From Muribaculaceae bacterium (GTDB taxonomy: Bacteria > Bacteroidota > Bacteroidia > Bacteroidales > Muribaculaceae), in assembly GCA_017557665.1 (NCBI GenBank), contig JAFYYI010000004.1, forward strand, positions 1-53,354: a DNA stretch of 53,354 bases, in the 5' to 3' direction. Below the pieces are notes generated by a model. The model saw only the letters and a program-made list of their open reading frames with translations. It did no database searches and was not told the DNA's origin. Below are positions 32,167-39,055 of this stretch, piece after piece (the first letter of the stretch is position 1; every line of letters starts with the position of its first letter). Made by a program: the position numbers and the translations under genes.

Positions 32167-33215
32167 GATTTCAACAGTTTATGATAGGTCATTTTGGTGT
32201 CATCAGTCCATCGATAGGGACCATAGAATCGTTCAATGAGTGTTTTGGGCAACAAACGCTCGAGGTTGCGCATCAGGATGATGTCATACTTGCGGTGGAA
32301 ATTAATCCAGCATCCGTTGCACTGCATGGAATACCGGCATTGGGTTTCGCAAGCCAGCGAACCGTTGAAAATGTCATCGAGCGACTGCTCGTGGATGTTG
32401 CCCAATTTGACATCAAGATTTTGGCACAACGGCACGTCCCCGTTGCTGTGAATGACCAGGCTGCTCATGATGCTTTGGCATCGTAACTGCAGGTCGCCAC
32501 GTCGCCACTGGTCATAGAGAGCCACAAAATCATAGTTCTCTTGGGTCTTGTGAATGTTGCTCGGTATGTGCTCTGAGCAGTCGTTCATCGTGAGCAACTC
32601 ACTCGTGGTATCAAAGAATGCCATCGTGCCATAGATGCCGATGCGCACGTCAATGCCGTATTGCAAGGCCACGTTAATCACGTGCCCCATATCCTTGAAC
32701 GAGTTCCACGGCGACAGGCAGAACATAAGCGACAGCGGTACCTCGTCCTTCAATGTCTCAACGACTTCAATCACCTTGTCATAACCGTCGCAGCCGCGCA
32801 TCCTCTTGTAGGTTTCCTTGTCCCCATCGAGTGAGACATAAAGGTGGCGTGGACGATAGTGCATAACAGCATCGATAACCCGTAGAGGAGCGAGGCTATT
32901 AGTCAGCAGCGTGTAATTAGGGTGGTGCTGATGAAACCATGCCATGATTTCATCAGCCTGTGGATGCAGGATGAATTCGCCTCCTTCAAGCCCGACGGTC
33001 GTCCTGCTCGTGATGCAACGGCTCTGCATGACGCGCCTTATGTCGTCGAGTGACAGTTGTTCACGCTTTTTCTGCCAGATGTTGCAGTGCTTGCAATGTG
33101 ACTGGCAAGCCGTTGTGGCATAAATCATCAGTTGGCTCAACCGCTTGTGTCGTGGTCGGGACATATTGTTGAAATACAATAGTCCGTTATACAGGTAATC
33201 AGTTAGTTTATACAT
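32163..33215 (-). CDS. Radical SAM enzyme with SPASM-like C-terminal cysteines
   Basis: A 350-residue protein. The radical SAM cluster motif CX3CX2C is CQSHCKHC near residues 38-45, after TTA. GLEGGEFILHP matches the SAM-binding GGE motif. The C-terminal third carries clustered cysteines (CQSIMSS, CQNLD, CETQC, CNGC), as expected for SPASM/twitch auxiliary Fe-S clusters. Such enzymes modify peptides or sugars by radical chemistry. No precursor peptide gene is evident nearby. The partner is the coupled oxidoreductase at 31138-32166, pointing to a small-molecule or surface-sugar pathway. An attenuator-like hairpin lies just before the start codon. Confidence 0.85.
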   Translation of the reverse strand: MYKLTDYLYNGLLYFNNMSRPRHKRLSQLMIYATTACQSHCKHCNIWQKKREQLSLDDIRRVMQSRCITSRTTVGLEGGEFILHPQADEIMAWFHQHHPNYTLLTNSLAPLRVIDAVMHYRPRHLYVSLDGDKETYKRMRGCDGYDKVIEVVETLKDEVPLSLMFCLSPWNSFKDMGHVINVALQYGIDVRIGIYGTMAFFDTTSELLTMNDCSEHIPSNIHKTQENYDFVALYDQWRRGDLQLRCQSIMSSLVIHSNGDVPLCQNLDVKLGNIHEQSLDDIFNGSLACETQCRYSMQCNGCWINFHRKYDIILMRNLERLLPKTLIERFYGPYRWTDDTKMTYHKLLKS

Positions 33216-33224
33216 AAAAAATCC

Positions 33225-33270
33225 TTGATGGTTTGGTCCTCTACAAGTGTAGATGCACTCAATCCATCAA
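33225..33270 (-). promoter_or_regulatory. Hairpin with U-run just upstream of the radical SAM start
   Basis: On the minus strand TTGATGG (33270-33264) pairs with CCATCAA (33231-33225) around an inner perfect hairpin, TCTACA/TGTAGA (33240-33253). GGATTTTTTATG follows, leading into the start codon at 33215. It could be the terminator of the upstream dockerin-tailed gene or an attenuator for the radical SAM operon. Confidence 0.5.
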
Positions 33271-33319
33271 CGACTGCATGAGTATCGTTAGTAATTGAAT
33301 TGAATCGCTACAGCAGTAA

Positions 33320-34129
33320 CTATTGTTTCAACAGAATCTCAATTAGGGTTGTGGCATCTGATATATTGACCTCGCCATCTCCATTGACATCACCACGGTT
33401 GTTTTCCAAAATGCTCTCGTCAAACTTCAGTCCCTTATAGACTATTTCACCGCCTTCGATAACATGGCTCAGTCCAAAATAGGTACCATAACCAGTTGGC
33501 ATCACTATGAAGAAATCAAGCGTGTAACTTGATAATGCGTCGATGCCCACTCCCTCAATAATGCGGAAGTCGCCCCATAAGTTTCCAACATATTGCTTGG
33601 CCAGATGAGTGCCAAGTGCTATTGTGTCGGTGTAGAAATGCTGATACTGGTCATCATAACCTGATTGGTTTACAAGTTTATCCCAATAGGCTACTGGATC
33701 ATTGAAATCATATAAGATAAACTCCTTACCGGCACAGATGTTGTCGTAAACATCTGGCGAATACGAGTTGCCGATAGGGCAATCGGGATACATTTTGCCG
33801 TCTGGCACTATCGCGTATACGATCTTGTCTGCCTCGCGCATGTAGATAGGCACTGTGTCATTATCGGCGTTAATGGCTTTGCCATGGAACTTGTGCATCG
33901 CTTTGTAGGTGAGTCCGTTGATGACGGTATCGCCCTTGAATTCAAGGTTCATATAGACTTTACCATTTCCCAAGACGGGGTCAGCAGGATAGAAACCATC
34001 CTCATTGACATAATAGTAAATCCACTTTACGCCCTCTCGTACAAAAGGCGTATACATGTACTCGTTTGCCGCAACCTGTGACACCGCCAACAAGGCAAGG
34101 GCTACTAACAGAATGCTTCTTTTCGTCAT
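33320..34129 (-). CDS. Exported protein of unknown function with one dockerin-type repeat
   Basis: A 269-residue protein I do not recognise as a known enzyme. It has a signal peptide (about 1-21, ending SQVAAN). The body (22-240) is rich in aromatic residues and beta strands, opening with VREGVKWIYYYVNEDG and holding repeated Asp/Gly turns. The tail (about 245-266) is one calcium-loop repeat, GDVNGDGEVNISDATTLIEI, like those ending the BspA-like protein at 351-2825. The body layout resembles extracellular proteins that Bacteroidales export with a C-terminal tail. A weak -7 (TAATCTTTA, minus strand, near 34160-34152) may drive it. Confidence 0.65.
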   Translation of the reverse strand: MTKRSILLVALALLAVSQVAANEYMYTPFVREGVKWIYYYVNEDGFYPADPVLGNGKVYMNLEFKGDTVINGLTYKAMHKFHGKAINADNDTVPIYMREADKIVYAIVPDGKMYPDCPIGNSYSPDVYDNICAGKEFILYDFNDPVAYWDKLVNQSGYDDQYQHFYTDTIALGTHLAKQYVGNLWGDFRIIEGVGIDALSSYTLDFFIVMPTGYGTYFGLSHVIEGGEIVYKGLKFDESILENNRGDVNGDGEVNISDATTLIEILLKQ

Positions 34130-34223
34130 AGCAGTTAATTTTTTAGGTTATTAAAGATTATATCGTTCTATAATCTATGATGCCACAAGCCGAATAATGA
34201 CTGCATCATTTTGTTGATTTTAA

Positions 34224-35897
34224 CTACCACGTGAATCGCAAGCCGGCGGGAATTGTAATGGTGAACGGATGCTGCGTGCGGTAGGTTTCAAAGCCGCTGC
34301 CGTCAGGGATATAGTATTGCATGCCTGGCTCTGCAAAGATGCTGATGGTGGGCGTGATATTGTACTGAACACCGATGCCAATGCCCGTGGACCATTGCAG
34401 CGGCACATCCAGATGATGGCTGTCGCGCAGTTGTGGCTGGTTGTTCAAGATATAATCTGTCGTGACTGTTGACTTGACAGGGATTTCCAGCGTCACGCCC
34501 GCCGAGGTGTAGATGCCCACATGCTTGCCGCTCCAAATCCTATAGGACACCTTCAAAGGTACGCCCAGGTAATCGATGCGCTGTTTCTCATCGATGCGGT
34601 TGATGCCTTCTCCCGTCTGGAACAGTGAGTTGAGCCTGGTGTACTGGAGGCCGCTCTCCAGCCCGATTCTCTTGCTGGCTTGATATCTCAGTGACAACGA
34701 ATATGTAAGTGGCAGACTGTGGTGCGTTTTGCGCACGATTTGGCCATTGTTCAGCGGCTCGTTGCTCTTGGCAATCTGTCGCATGATGCGATCATCTTCA
34801 GACACCTCACTCGTGATGTCACTCTTTACTTCGAGATAAGCGATATAATCGCTCCAGTTATCAATAGGCATGGTCGAATCAGGTTCTCCTGGAACTGATG
34901 GAGCTTCATAATTGGTGACAATGAAGTAGTGAGGAGTTAACCGATCTGCCTCTGGTGAGGGTTGACCAGTATAAGCCAAATCGGCCGACCAGCGTTTGAA
35001 GTCGTCTTTCTTTGGCCGGATAGCAGTGCCTTGACCGACGTTTGCAAAGTGGATGTCGCCATTCAGTTTCAGGTGAGGCAGCATGTTTTCTGCAGGAACC
35101 TTTGTTGTGTCAATTGCCTCTCTTGTGGTCTCCTCATGCCGAACTGAGTCTGCGATGCTCACATTTGGCTGCTCATATCTCTCGGGGACAGTAACGGCCA
35201 TGTTGCGGCTTTCTTTGCGCTGCTGCTGTTTGTCGGGCTTGGTCACTTGTGGATTGTCTTCGGTGACAGCAGGCTCATTTGTCTCTGCCGTCTTTGGCTG
35301 TTGCTCGTCGATGGCCTTGGGCTGGCGCAGCAGTAGCAAGACCAGGGGCGTGAGCAGCGCAAGCAGGATGACTGCCCAATACTTGGCCAACGATTGCTGC
35401 AACATCTTCTTGGCGCGTGCCAGTTGTGATGATGAGGAATGGGCTGCAATGCCCAGGATTTCGCCGATTTCCTTATGAGACATATCTTGCATGACCGACA
35501 TCTTGAACACCTTGCCATAACCGTTGGGCAGTGCGTTCACTGCAGCCATGATTTCGTCCATCGTCGGCATGCCGGTAGGCTCCTCTGCAATCCAAGTTTC
35601 ATCTGGAATGTCGTCAACAGGAACCGTGATTAACGTATGATGGCGTTGTTTGTACCGCAACGCCACATTGGCCGCAATGCTTGACAACCAAGCGTCAAAA
35701 CGTTCAGGGTTTCGCAGATGATCCAATTTGGAGAAAGCAAGCACAAAGGCGTCATGGGACAATTCCTCGGCTACTGCACGATTGCCCACAATGTTATAGC
35801 ATATCCCCAACACCTTGTGGGAATACACATTATAGAGCTTGGCGATAGCCTGTTGGTCACCAGCCAGAGCTGCCCCGATGACACGCTCCATGTCCAT
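34224..35897 (-). CDS. Trans-envelope sigma factor: ECF sigma domain fused to a membrane helix and outer-membrane beta-barrel
   Basis: A 557-residue fusion. Sigma region 2 covers about 14-80 (HDAFVLAFSKLDHL, WLSSIAANVALRYKQ). Region 4 covers about 112-168, with helix-turn-helix SHKEIGEILGIAAHSSSSQL. A single hydrophobic helix at 173-191 (YWAVILLALLTPLVLLLL) directly follows. Residues 192-390 form a Gln/Lys/Pro/Glu-rich, probably periplasmic linker. The C-terminal part, about 391-557, is a run of amphipathic beta strands (YLGVPLKVSYRI, LQWSTGIGIGVQYNI) ending in Trp (TIPAGLRFTW), as in Bacteroidetes OmpW/PorT-like barrels. No separate anti-sigma domain is seen. It probably holds the sigma factor at the inner membrane until released. 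Start 35897 is chosen because region 2 begins soon after; ATG 35891 or 35951 (575 residues) are alternatives. Confidence 0.8.
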   Translation of the reverse strand: MDMERVIGAALAGDQQAIAKLYNVYSHKVLGICYNIVGNRAVAEELSHDAFVLAFSKLDHLRNPERFDAWLSSIAANVALRYKQRHHTLITVPVDDIPDETWIAEEPTGMPTMDEIMAAVNALPNGYGKVFKMSVMQDMSHKEIGEILGIAAHSSSSQLARAKKMLQQSLAKYWAVILLALLTPLVLLLLRQPKAIDEQQPKTAETNEPAVTEDNPQVTKPDKQQQRKESRNMAVTVPERYEQPNVSIADSVRHEETTREAIDTTKVPAENMLPHLKLNGDIHFANVGQGTAIRPKKDDFKRWSADLAYTGQPSPEADRLTPHYFIVTNYEAPSVPGEPDSTMPIDNWSDYIAYLEVKSDITSEVSEDDRIMRQIAKSNEPLNNGQIVRKTHHSLPLTYSLSLRYQASKRIGLESGLQYTRLNSLFQTGEGINRIDEKQRIDYLGVPLKVSYRIWSGKHVGIYTSAGVTLEIPVKSTVTTDYILNNQPQLRDSHHLDVPLQWSTGIGIGVQYNITPTISIFAEPGMQYYIPDGSGFETYRTQHPFTITIPAGLRFTW

Positions 35898-35975
35898 CCA
35901 ATAAAGTTGTCCTTTATTGTTATGATGCCATATTGGATGGAAAGACTGCATGGCAATGGCGATTTTTTCGATAAT

Positions 35976-37028
35976 TCAAGGAACAACCGAGAGCAGGCGG
36001 GCGATGTCGTTGAGTTTGAGGCATTGTCCGCGGCTGATGGTCAGTTGCTCGTTGTGGTGCTGCCATGGGGCGAGGATGAGCAGTTGGCCGCGGGCGCAGG
36101 CTTCCATTCTCGCGCCGCTGGGCTTTGCCAGGTCAGTGAAACCGTTCTCTTGCAGGTAGATGAGCGGGTGACCCTCGTTGAATGCGGCCCGCATGACGGC
36201 TTTCTCGCCTGGCGATATGGCGGGTGACACAAGCACGGCTCCTTGTCGGGCCTCTGTCAGGAAGTGTGCGACCTGCTTTTGGATTTCGGCTTCACTCAAG
36301 CGGCGTGAGCATTGCACCTGCAGGCGCACGGGGCGGTCGAGTAGGAAGCGGTTGCCGATGGCCGAGAAGGTCATCCCGGCGGCCTCGACGTTGCGTTGGA
36401 CACGGAACAGGTCGGGATGCTCGCGTTTCATCAACAGGCGGCGAGGGTTGTCGTTGAGGTAATGAATCCAGGTTTCCAGTTGGCCTTCACGCAGCAGCAG
36501 TTTGTCGTTATAGCCGCGAGCAAACAGCATGCCATGGGAGCGGTCCTCGTTGCGGCGGTCTCGTTTGGGTTGTGTTTGTTGCGTTGTCAACGCAACAGAC
36601 GGGACGGGTTGGGCAATCCCAAGCACCAGCTCGCGGTAGTGGCGGTTGCAGCTCTGCTTGAAGCCGCGCAGGAGCATGCCCAGGGGCTTTTCCATCTGTT
36701 TTTGAACAAACAGGATGCCGTGTAGGTGATCGGGCATCATCTGCAGGGCGAGGACTCTGACCTCGGGATGGTGCTGTGAGGCCGCCCACCACTCGTCGCT
36801 CACGCGCTGCCCGAGTGGCGACAACTCGATGTGAGGTGCATCGTCGCTGCCAGCTGGCGCATCGCTCTTACCCACCACTCGCCCGAATAGCTGGCGCCGC
36901 CCCTCGGTGACCATCGTGATCATGTATATCTGACGACCCGTGTAATCATGACCAACGCAACGACGAAGCATGGAGGGCTTTTTCTCTCCAGCAAAGGGTC
37001 GCTGGGATAGGAAGGTTTCTTTTTTCAT
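35976..37028 (-). CDS. RAYT-like HUH (Y1) transposase-family protein with extra C-terminal domain
   Basis: A 350-residue protein from ATG 37028; upstream in-frame codons lie in the promoter. The N-terminal part (about 30-205) is a TnpA_REP/Y1 domain: the metal-binding pair is HLH (101-103) in MPDHLHGILF, and candidate nucleophiles are Tyr173 (GYNDKLLL) or Tyr190 (WIHYLNDNP). RAYT proteins bind and cut palindromic REP sequences and are usually single-copy and domesticated, not IS genes. A second domain (about 215-350) with LVSPAISPGEKAVMRAAF looks Rossmann-like and I cannot name it. No IS ends or accessory orfB are seen. The sigma/barrel gene lies downstream on the same strand. Confidence 0.75.
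   Translation of the reverse strand: MKKETFLSQRPFAGEKKPSMLRRCVGHDYTGRQIYMITMVTEGRRQLFGRVVGKSDAPAGSDDAPHIELSPLGQRVSDEWWAASQHHPEVRVLALQMMPDHLHGILFVQKQMEKPLGMLLRGFKQSCNRHYRELVLGIAQPVPSVALTTQQTQPKRDRRNEDRSHGMLFARGYNDKLLLREGQLETWIHYLNDNPRRLLMKREHPDLFRVQRNVEAAGMTFSAIGNRFLLDRPVRLQVQCSRRLSEAEIQKQVAHFLTEARQGAVLVSPAISPGEKAVMRAAFNEGHPLIYLQENGFTDLAKPSGARMEACARGQLLILAPWQHHNEQLTISRGQCLKLNDIARLLSVVP
36578..36596. repeat. 19-bp palindrome inside the RAYT-like gene
   Basis: GTTGCGTTG-T-CAACGCAAC, perfect 9-bp arms around one base. It encodes the VALTTQ region of the protein, in a loop between conserved parts. The same palindrome, apart from the centre base, lies at 37077-37095. Confidence 0.8.
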
Positions 37029-37074
37029 CGTCTCGAGTGGTGTTAATTGGTTCTTGCTTGTTGCGTTGTCTTGT

Positions 37075-37097
37075 ATGTTGCGTTGACAACGCAACAT
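37075..37097. repeat. 23-bp palindrome in the RAYT-like gene leader
   Basis: Arms of 11 bp around one central base (ATGTTGCGTTG-A-CAACGCAACAT). It falls at the predicted start of the transcript, downstream of the -7 element at 37107-37114. A half copy, GTTGCGTTG, lies at about 37060-37068. It could be an operator or the protein's recognition site. Confidence 0.8.
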
Positions 37098-37106
37098 ACT
37101 GGACTG

Positions 37107-37114
37107 CAAAGATA
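37107..37114 (-). promoter_or_regulatory. Promoter -7 element of the RAYT-like gene
   Basis: Minus-strand TATCTTTG followed by CAG matches the -7 consensus. Transcription should start near 37100, at the edge of the 23-bp palindrome. No convincing -33 is present. Confidence 0.65.
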
Positions 37115-37264
37115 CCCTTTTTTTTCTTCGGGGGTGCAGCGAGGGGTGGGGTGGAAGTGTTAGTTAATCTTTAGCGCTTTGAATTTTTGTTAAATCAACC
37201 CCGTGAAATAACAATTTGGACAAAATAATTGCTAATTATCGTGCCCAAACTCGCAAAGTATCAC

Positions 37265-37272
37265 TAAATTTG
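37265..37272 (+). promoter_or_regulatory. Promoter -7 element of the 57-residue gene
   Basis: TAAATTTG followed by CAG matches the -7 consensus, 17 bases before ATG 37289. No good -33 is seen. Confidence 0.55.
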
Positions 37273-37288
37273 CAGGTCTTTTTGCACA

Positions 37289-37462
37289 ATGATGAAGGTA
37301 TTGTTGTTGACATTGGCGATTGTGGGACTGGCAGTGCTGCTGCTGGGCGTGAAGATTTTCTTCGTGAAAGGGGGACGCTTCCCTAACACCCACATCCACG
37401 ACAATCCCGAGATGCGCAAGCGCGGCATCACCTGTGCCAAAGATAAAGAATTCTATAAATAA
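37289..37462 (+). CDS. Small conserved-looking membrane or secreted protein
   Basis: A 57-residue protein (ATG 37289 or 37292). A hydrophobic N-terminal helix (about 3-26) is followed by a positively charged segment FFVKGGRFPNTHIHDN and a tail EMRKRGITCAKDKEFYK with one cysteine. The pattern of one membrane helix, GGRFPNTH and a GI-T-C tail resembles a short uncharacterised 'membrane or secreted protein' family of Bacteroidetes. The role is unknown. It precedes the Skp-like gene by 35 bases and shares its promoter, so an envelope role is likely. Confidence 0.65.
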   Translation: MMKVLLLTLAIVGLAVLLLGVKIFFVKGGRFPNTHIHDNPEMRKRGITCAKDKEFYK

Positions 37463-37497
37463 CAACAATAAAAGAAAAAGTCAAAAAACCGTTTGAA

Positions 37498-38193
37498 ATG
37501 AACTTCATTAAACACTACACCAAGGTTGCTTTATTTGCTGCTGTTGTGATGATGGCTACCACTTCATGTAATGAGAAGCCTGCCGAAGCTCCCAAGGCTG
37601 CTGCGGGCACAGCTCTCGAGAATCTCAATATCCGTTACATTGACGAGGATTCCATCATGGCCAACTACAACCTGGCCAAGGACATCAACGAGGCCATGCT
37701 GCGCCGTCAGAACCAGTTTGACGCCGCCCAGAAGCAGCGTGCCAACGAGATCAGCAAGTTCGGCAACGCTATGCAGCAGAAGTACCAGAATAACCAATAC
37801 CTCACCGAGGAGGCCTTCAATGCCGACCAGGCTAAGTTGCAGAAGATGCAGACTGATGCCGAGAACTATCTCGCCAGCCTCCAGCAGAGCATCCAGAACG
37901 AGCTCAACCAGAGCCAGCTTCAGTTGCTCGACTCCATCGACAACTTCATGAAGGATTATGCCAAGAAGAAAGGCTATGACATGGTGCTGCGCAAGAGCGC
38001 CACGCTGTTCATCGACGAGAAGTTTGACGTGACCAATGAGGTCATTGAGGGTCTGAACAAGCGTTACAACAAGGTCGGCTCCTCGACTGCCGCTCCCGTC
38101 AAGGCTCCCGAGACTCCCGCCACCAAGTCGGAGGCTCCCAAAGTGAGCGCCGAAAAACCGGCTACTCCAGGTCAAGTTGATCTGAAGAAGTGA
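37498..38193 (+). CDS. OmpH/Skp-like periplasmic chaperone, probable lipoprotein
   Basis: A 231-residue protein. The N-terminal segment ends in MATTSC, so Cys24 may be lipidated, though the lipobox is relaxed. Residues about 45-195 follow the OmpH/Skp pattern: a short beta strand (IRYIDEDSIMANYN), then long charged helices (MLRRQNQFDAAQKQRANEI, AKLQKMQTDAENYLASL) ending in a conserved beta strand (YDMVLRKSATLFI). Skp holds unfolded outer-membrane proteins in a trimeric cage. The tail (about 205-231) is Pro/Ala/Lys-rich. A terminator follows. Confidence 0.85.
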   Translation: MNFIKHYTKVALFAAVVMMATTSCNEKPAEAPKAAAGTALENLNIRYIDEDSIMANYNLAKDINEAMLRRQNQFDAAQKQRANEISKFGNAMQQKYQNNQYLTEEAFNADQAKLQKMQTDAENYLASLQQSIQNELNQSQLQLLDSIDNFMKDYAKKKGYDMVLRKSATLFIDEKFDVTNEVIEGLNKRYNKVGSSTAAPVKAPETPATKSEAPKVSAEKPATPGQVDLKK

Positions 38194-38237
38194 TAATAGT
38201 AATAGTTTTTTTCATCAAGTAAAAAGTTTTTATTGGG

Positions 38238-38278
38238 ACTGTCCGAGCCATTTTTAAAATGTTTCGGGCAGTTTTTTT
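38238..38278 (+). terminator. Terminator after the OmpH/Skp-like gene
   Basis: ACTGTCCGA (38238-38246) pairs with TCGGGCAGT (38264-38272), one G-U pair, followed by a run of T residues to 38278. Confidence 0.8.
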
Positions 38279-38311
38279 ATGGATAAATCATATTAAAACA
38301 GAATTCGTGTT

Positions 38312-38917
38312 ATGAAGAAATCAATCGCATTATTTGCTGCAGTCCTGATGTTGGGCGCATGCCAGAACTCAAGTAAGACCAACGCTGCCGAAGCCGGTGA
38401 TGCCGAGACTGCCAACGCCGATACAAAGAAGACCACCCTGGTGGCCTATTTCTCGGCCAGCGAGGCTCACGTGACGGCACAGGTCGCCAAGACCCTTGCC
38501 GAGGCCACCGATGCCGACCTGTTTGAAATCGTTCCCGAGCAGATTTACACTGCCGAGGACCTGGACTGGCATAACGATAATAGCCGCTCGACCATCGAGA
38601 TGAAGAAGGACAGCACCGCACGTCCCGCCGTTGCCAGCAAGGTTGAGAACATGGACCAGTACACCACCATCTATGTGGGCTTCCCCATCTGGTGGTACAC
38701 CGCTCCCAGAATCGTCAACACCTTCCTCGAGCAATATGACCTCACGGGCAAGACCATTATCCCGTTTGCCACCTCGGGTGGTAGCGATATCGGCAAGAGC
38801 GGTGAGGATCTGAAGAAGGCCAGCGCTCCCAACGCCAACTGGATTCTCCCCGGCAAGGTCCTCAACGGCAATCCTCCCGTTGATAGCCTCAAGGCTTGGG
38901 TACAGACCCTGAAGTAA
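38312..38917 (+). CDS. Flavodoxin-domain lipoprotein
   Basis: A 201-residue protein with a lipobox LGAC at residues 14-17, so it is probably anchored by Cys17. The flavodoxin fold follows (about 40-200): the phosphate loop region YFSASEAHVTAQVA, GFPIWWYTAPRIVNTFLE near the flavin ring, and FATSGGSDIGKS. The usual S-G-N-T-type phosphate loop is altered to SASEAHVT. Lipid-anchored flavodoxins are common in gut Bacteroidales; they may carry electrons in the periplasm, but partners are unknown. It converges with nqrF across a shared terminator. Confidence 0.85.
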   Translation: MKKSIALFAAVLMLGACQNSSKTNAAEAGDAETANADTKKTTLVAYFSASEAHVTAQVAKTLAEATDADLFEIVPEQIYTAEDLDWHNDNSRSTIEMKKDSTARPAVASKVENMDQYTTIYVGFPIWWYTAPRIVNTFLEQYDLTGKTIIPFATSGGSDIGKSGEDLKKASAPNANWILPGKVLNGNPPVDSLKAWVQTLK

Positions 38918-39003
38918 GGGGGTGGTTACCGAGGCGGAGCCTCGGTCCACAGGACAGTCACTAGACATCCATTGGACAAGAGACGATAAGGCTAGAATAA
39001 TAC

Positions 39004-39035
39004 AGCGGGCGGCCCGATGTGGGTCGCCCGCTTTT
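39004..39035. terminator. Bidirectional terminator between the flavodoxin gene and nqrF
   Basis: AGCGGGCG (39004-39011) pairs with CGCCCGCT (39025-39032) with further inner pairs; T residues follow on the plus strand. It separates two convergent genes. A smaller hairpin lies at 38928-38946. Confidence 0.65.
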
Positions 39036-39055
39036 GTTGGACAGGGTAGTGGAGA

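Noticed and set aside
34224..35897. Two separate genes (sigma factor and barrel protein) misread as one
   Set aside because: No stop codon or frame change lies between region 4 and the membrane helix, and the join is a plausible helical connection; a sequencing error remains possible and is listed as a refuting test.
35976..37114. Complete IS200/IS605 insertion sequence
   Set aside because: No subterminal end hairpins bounding the gene, no orfB/TnpB, and the protein has the RAYT-like layout with an extra C-terminal domain.
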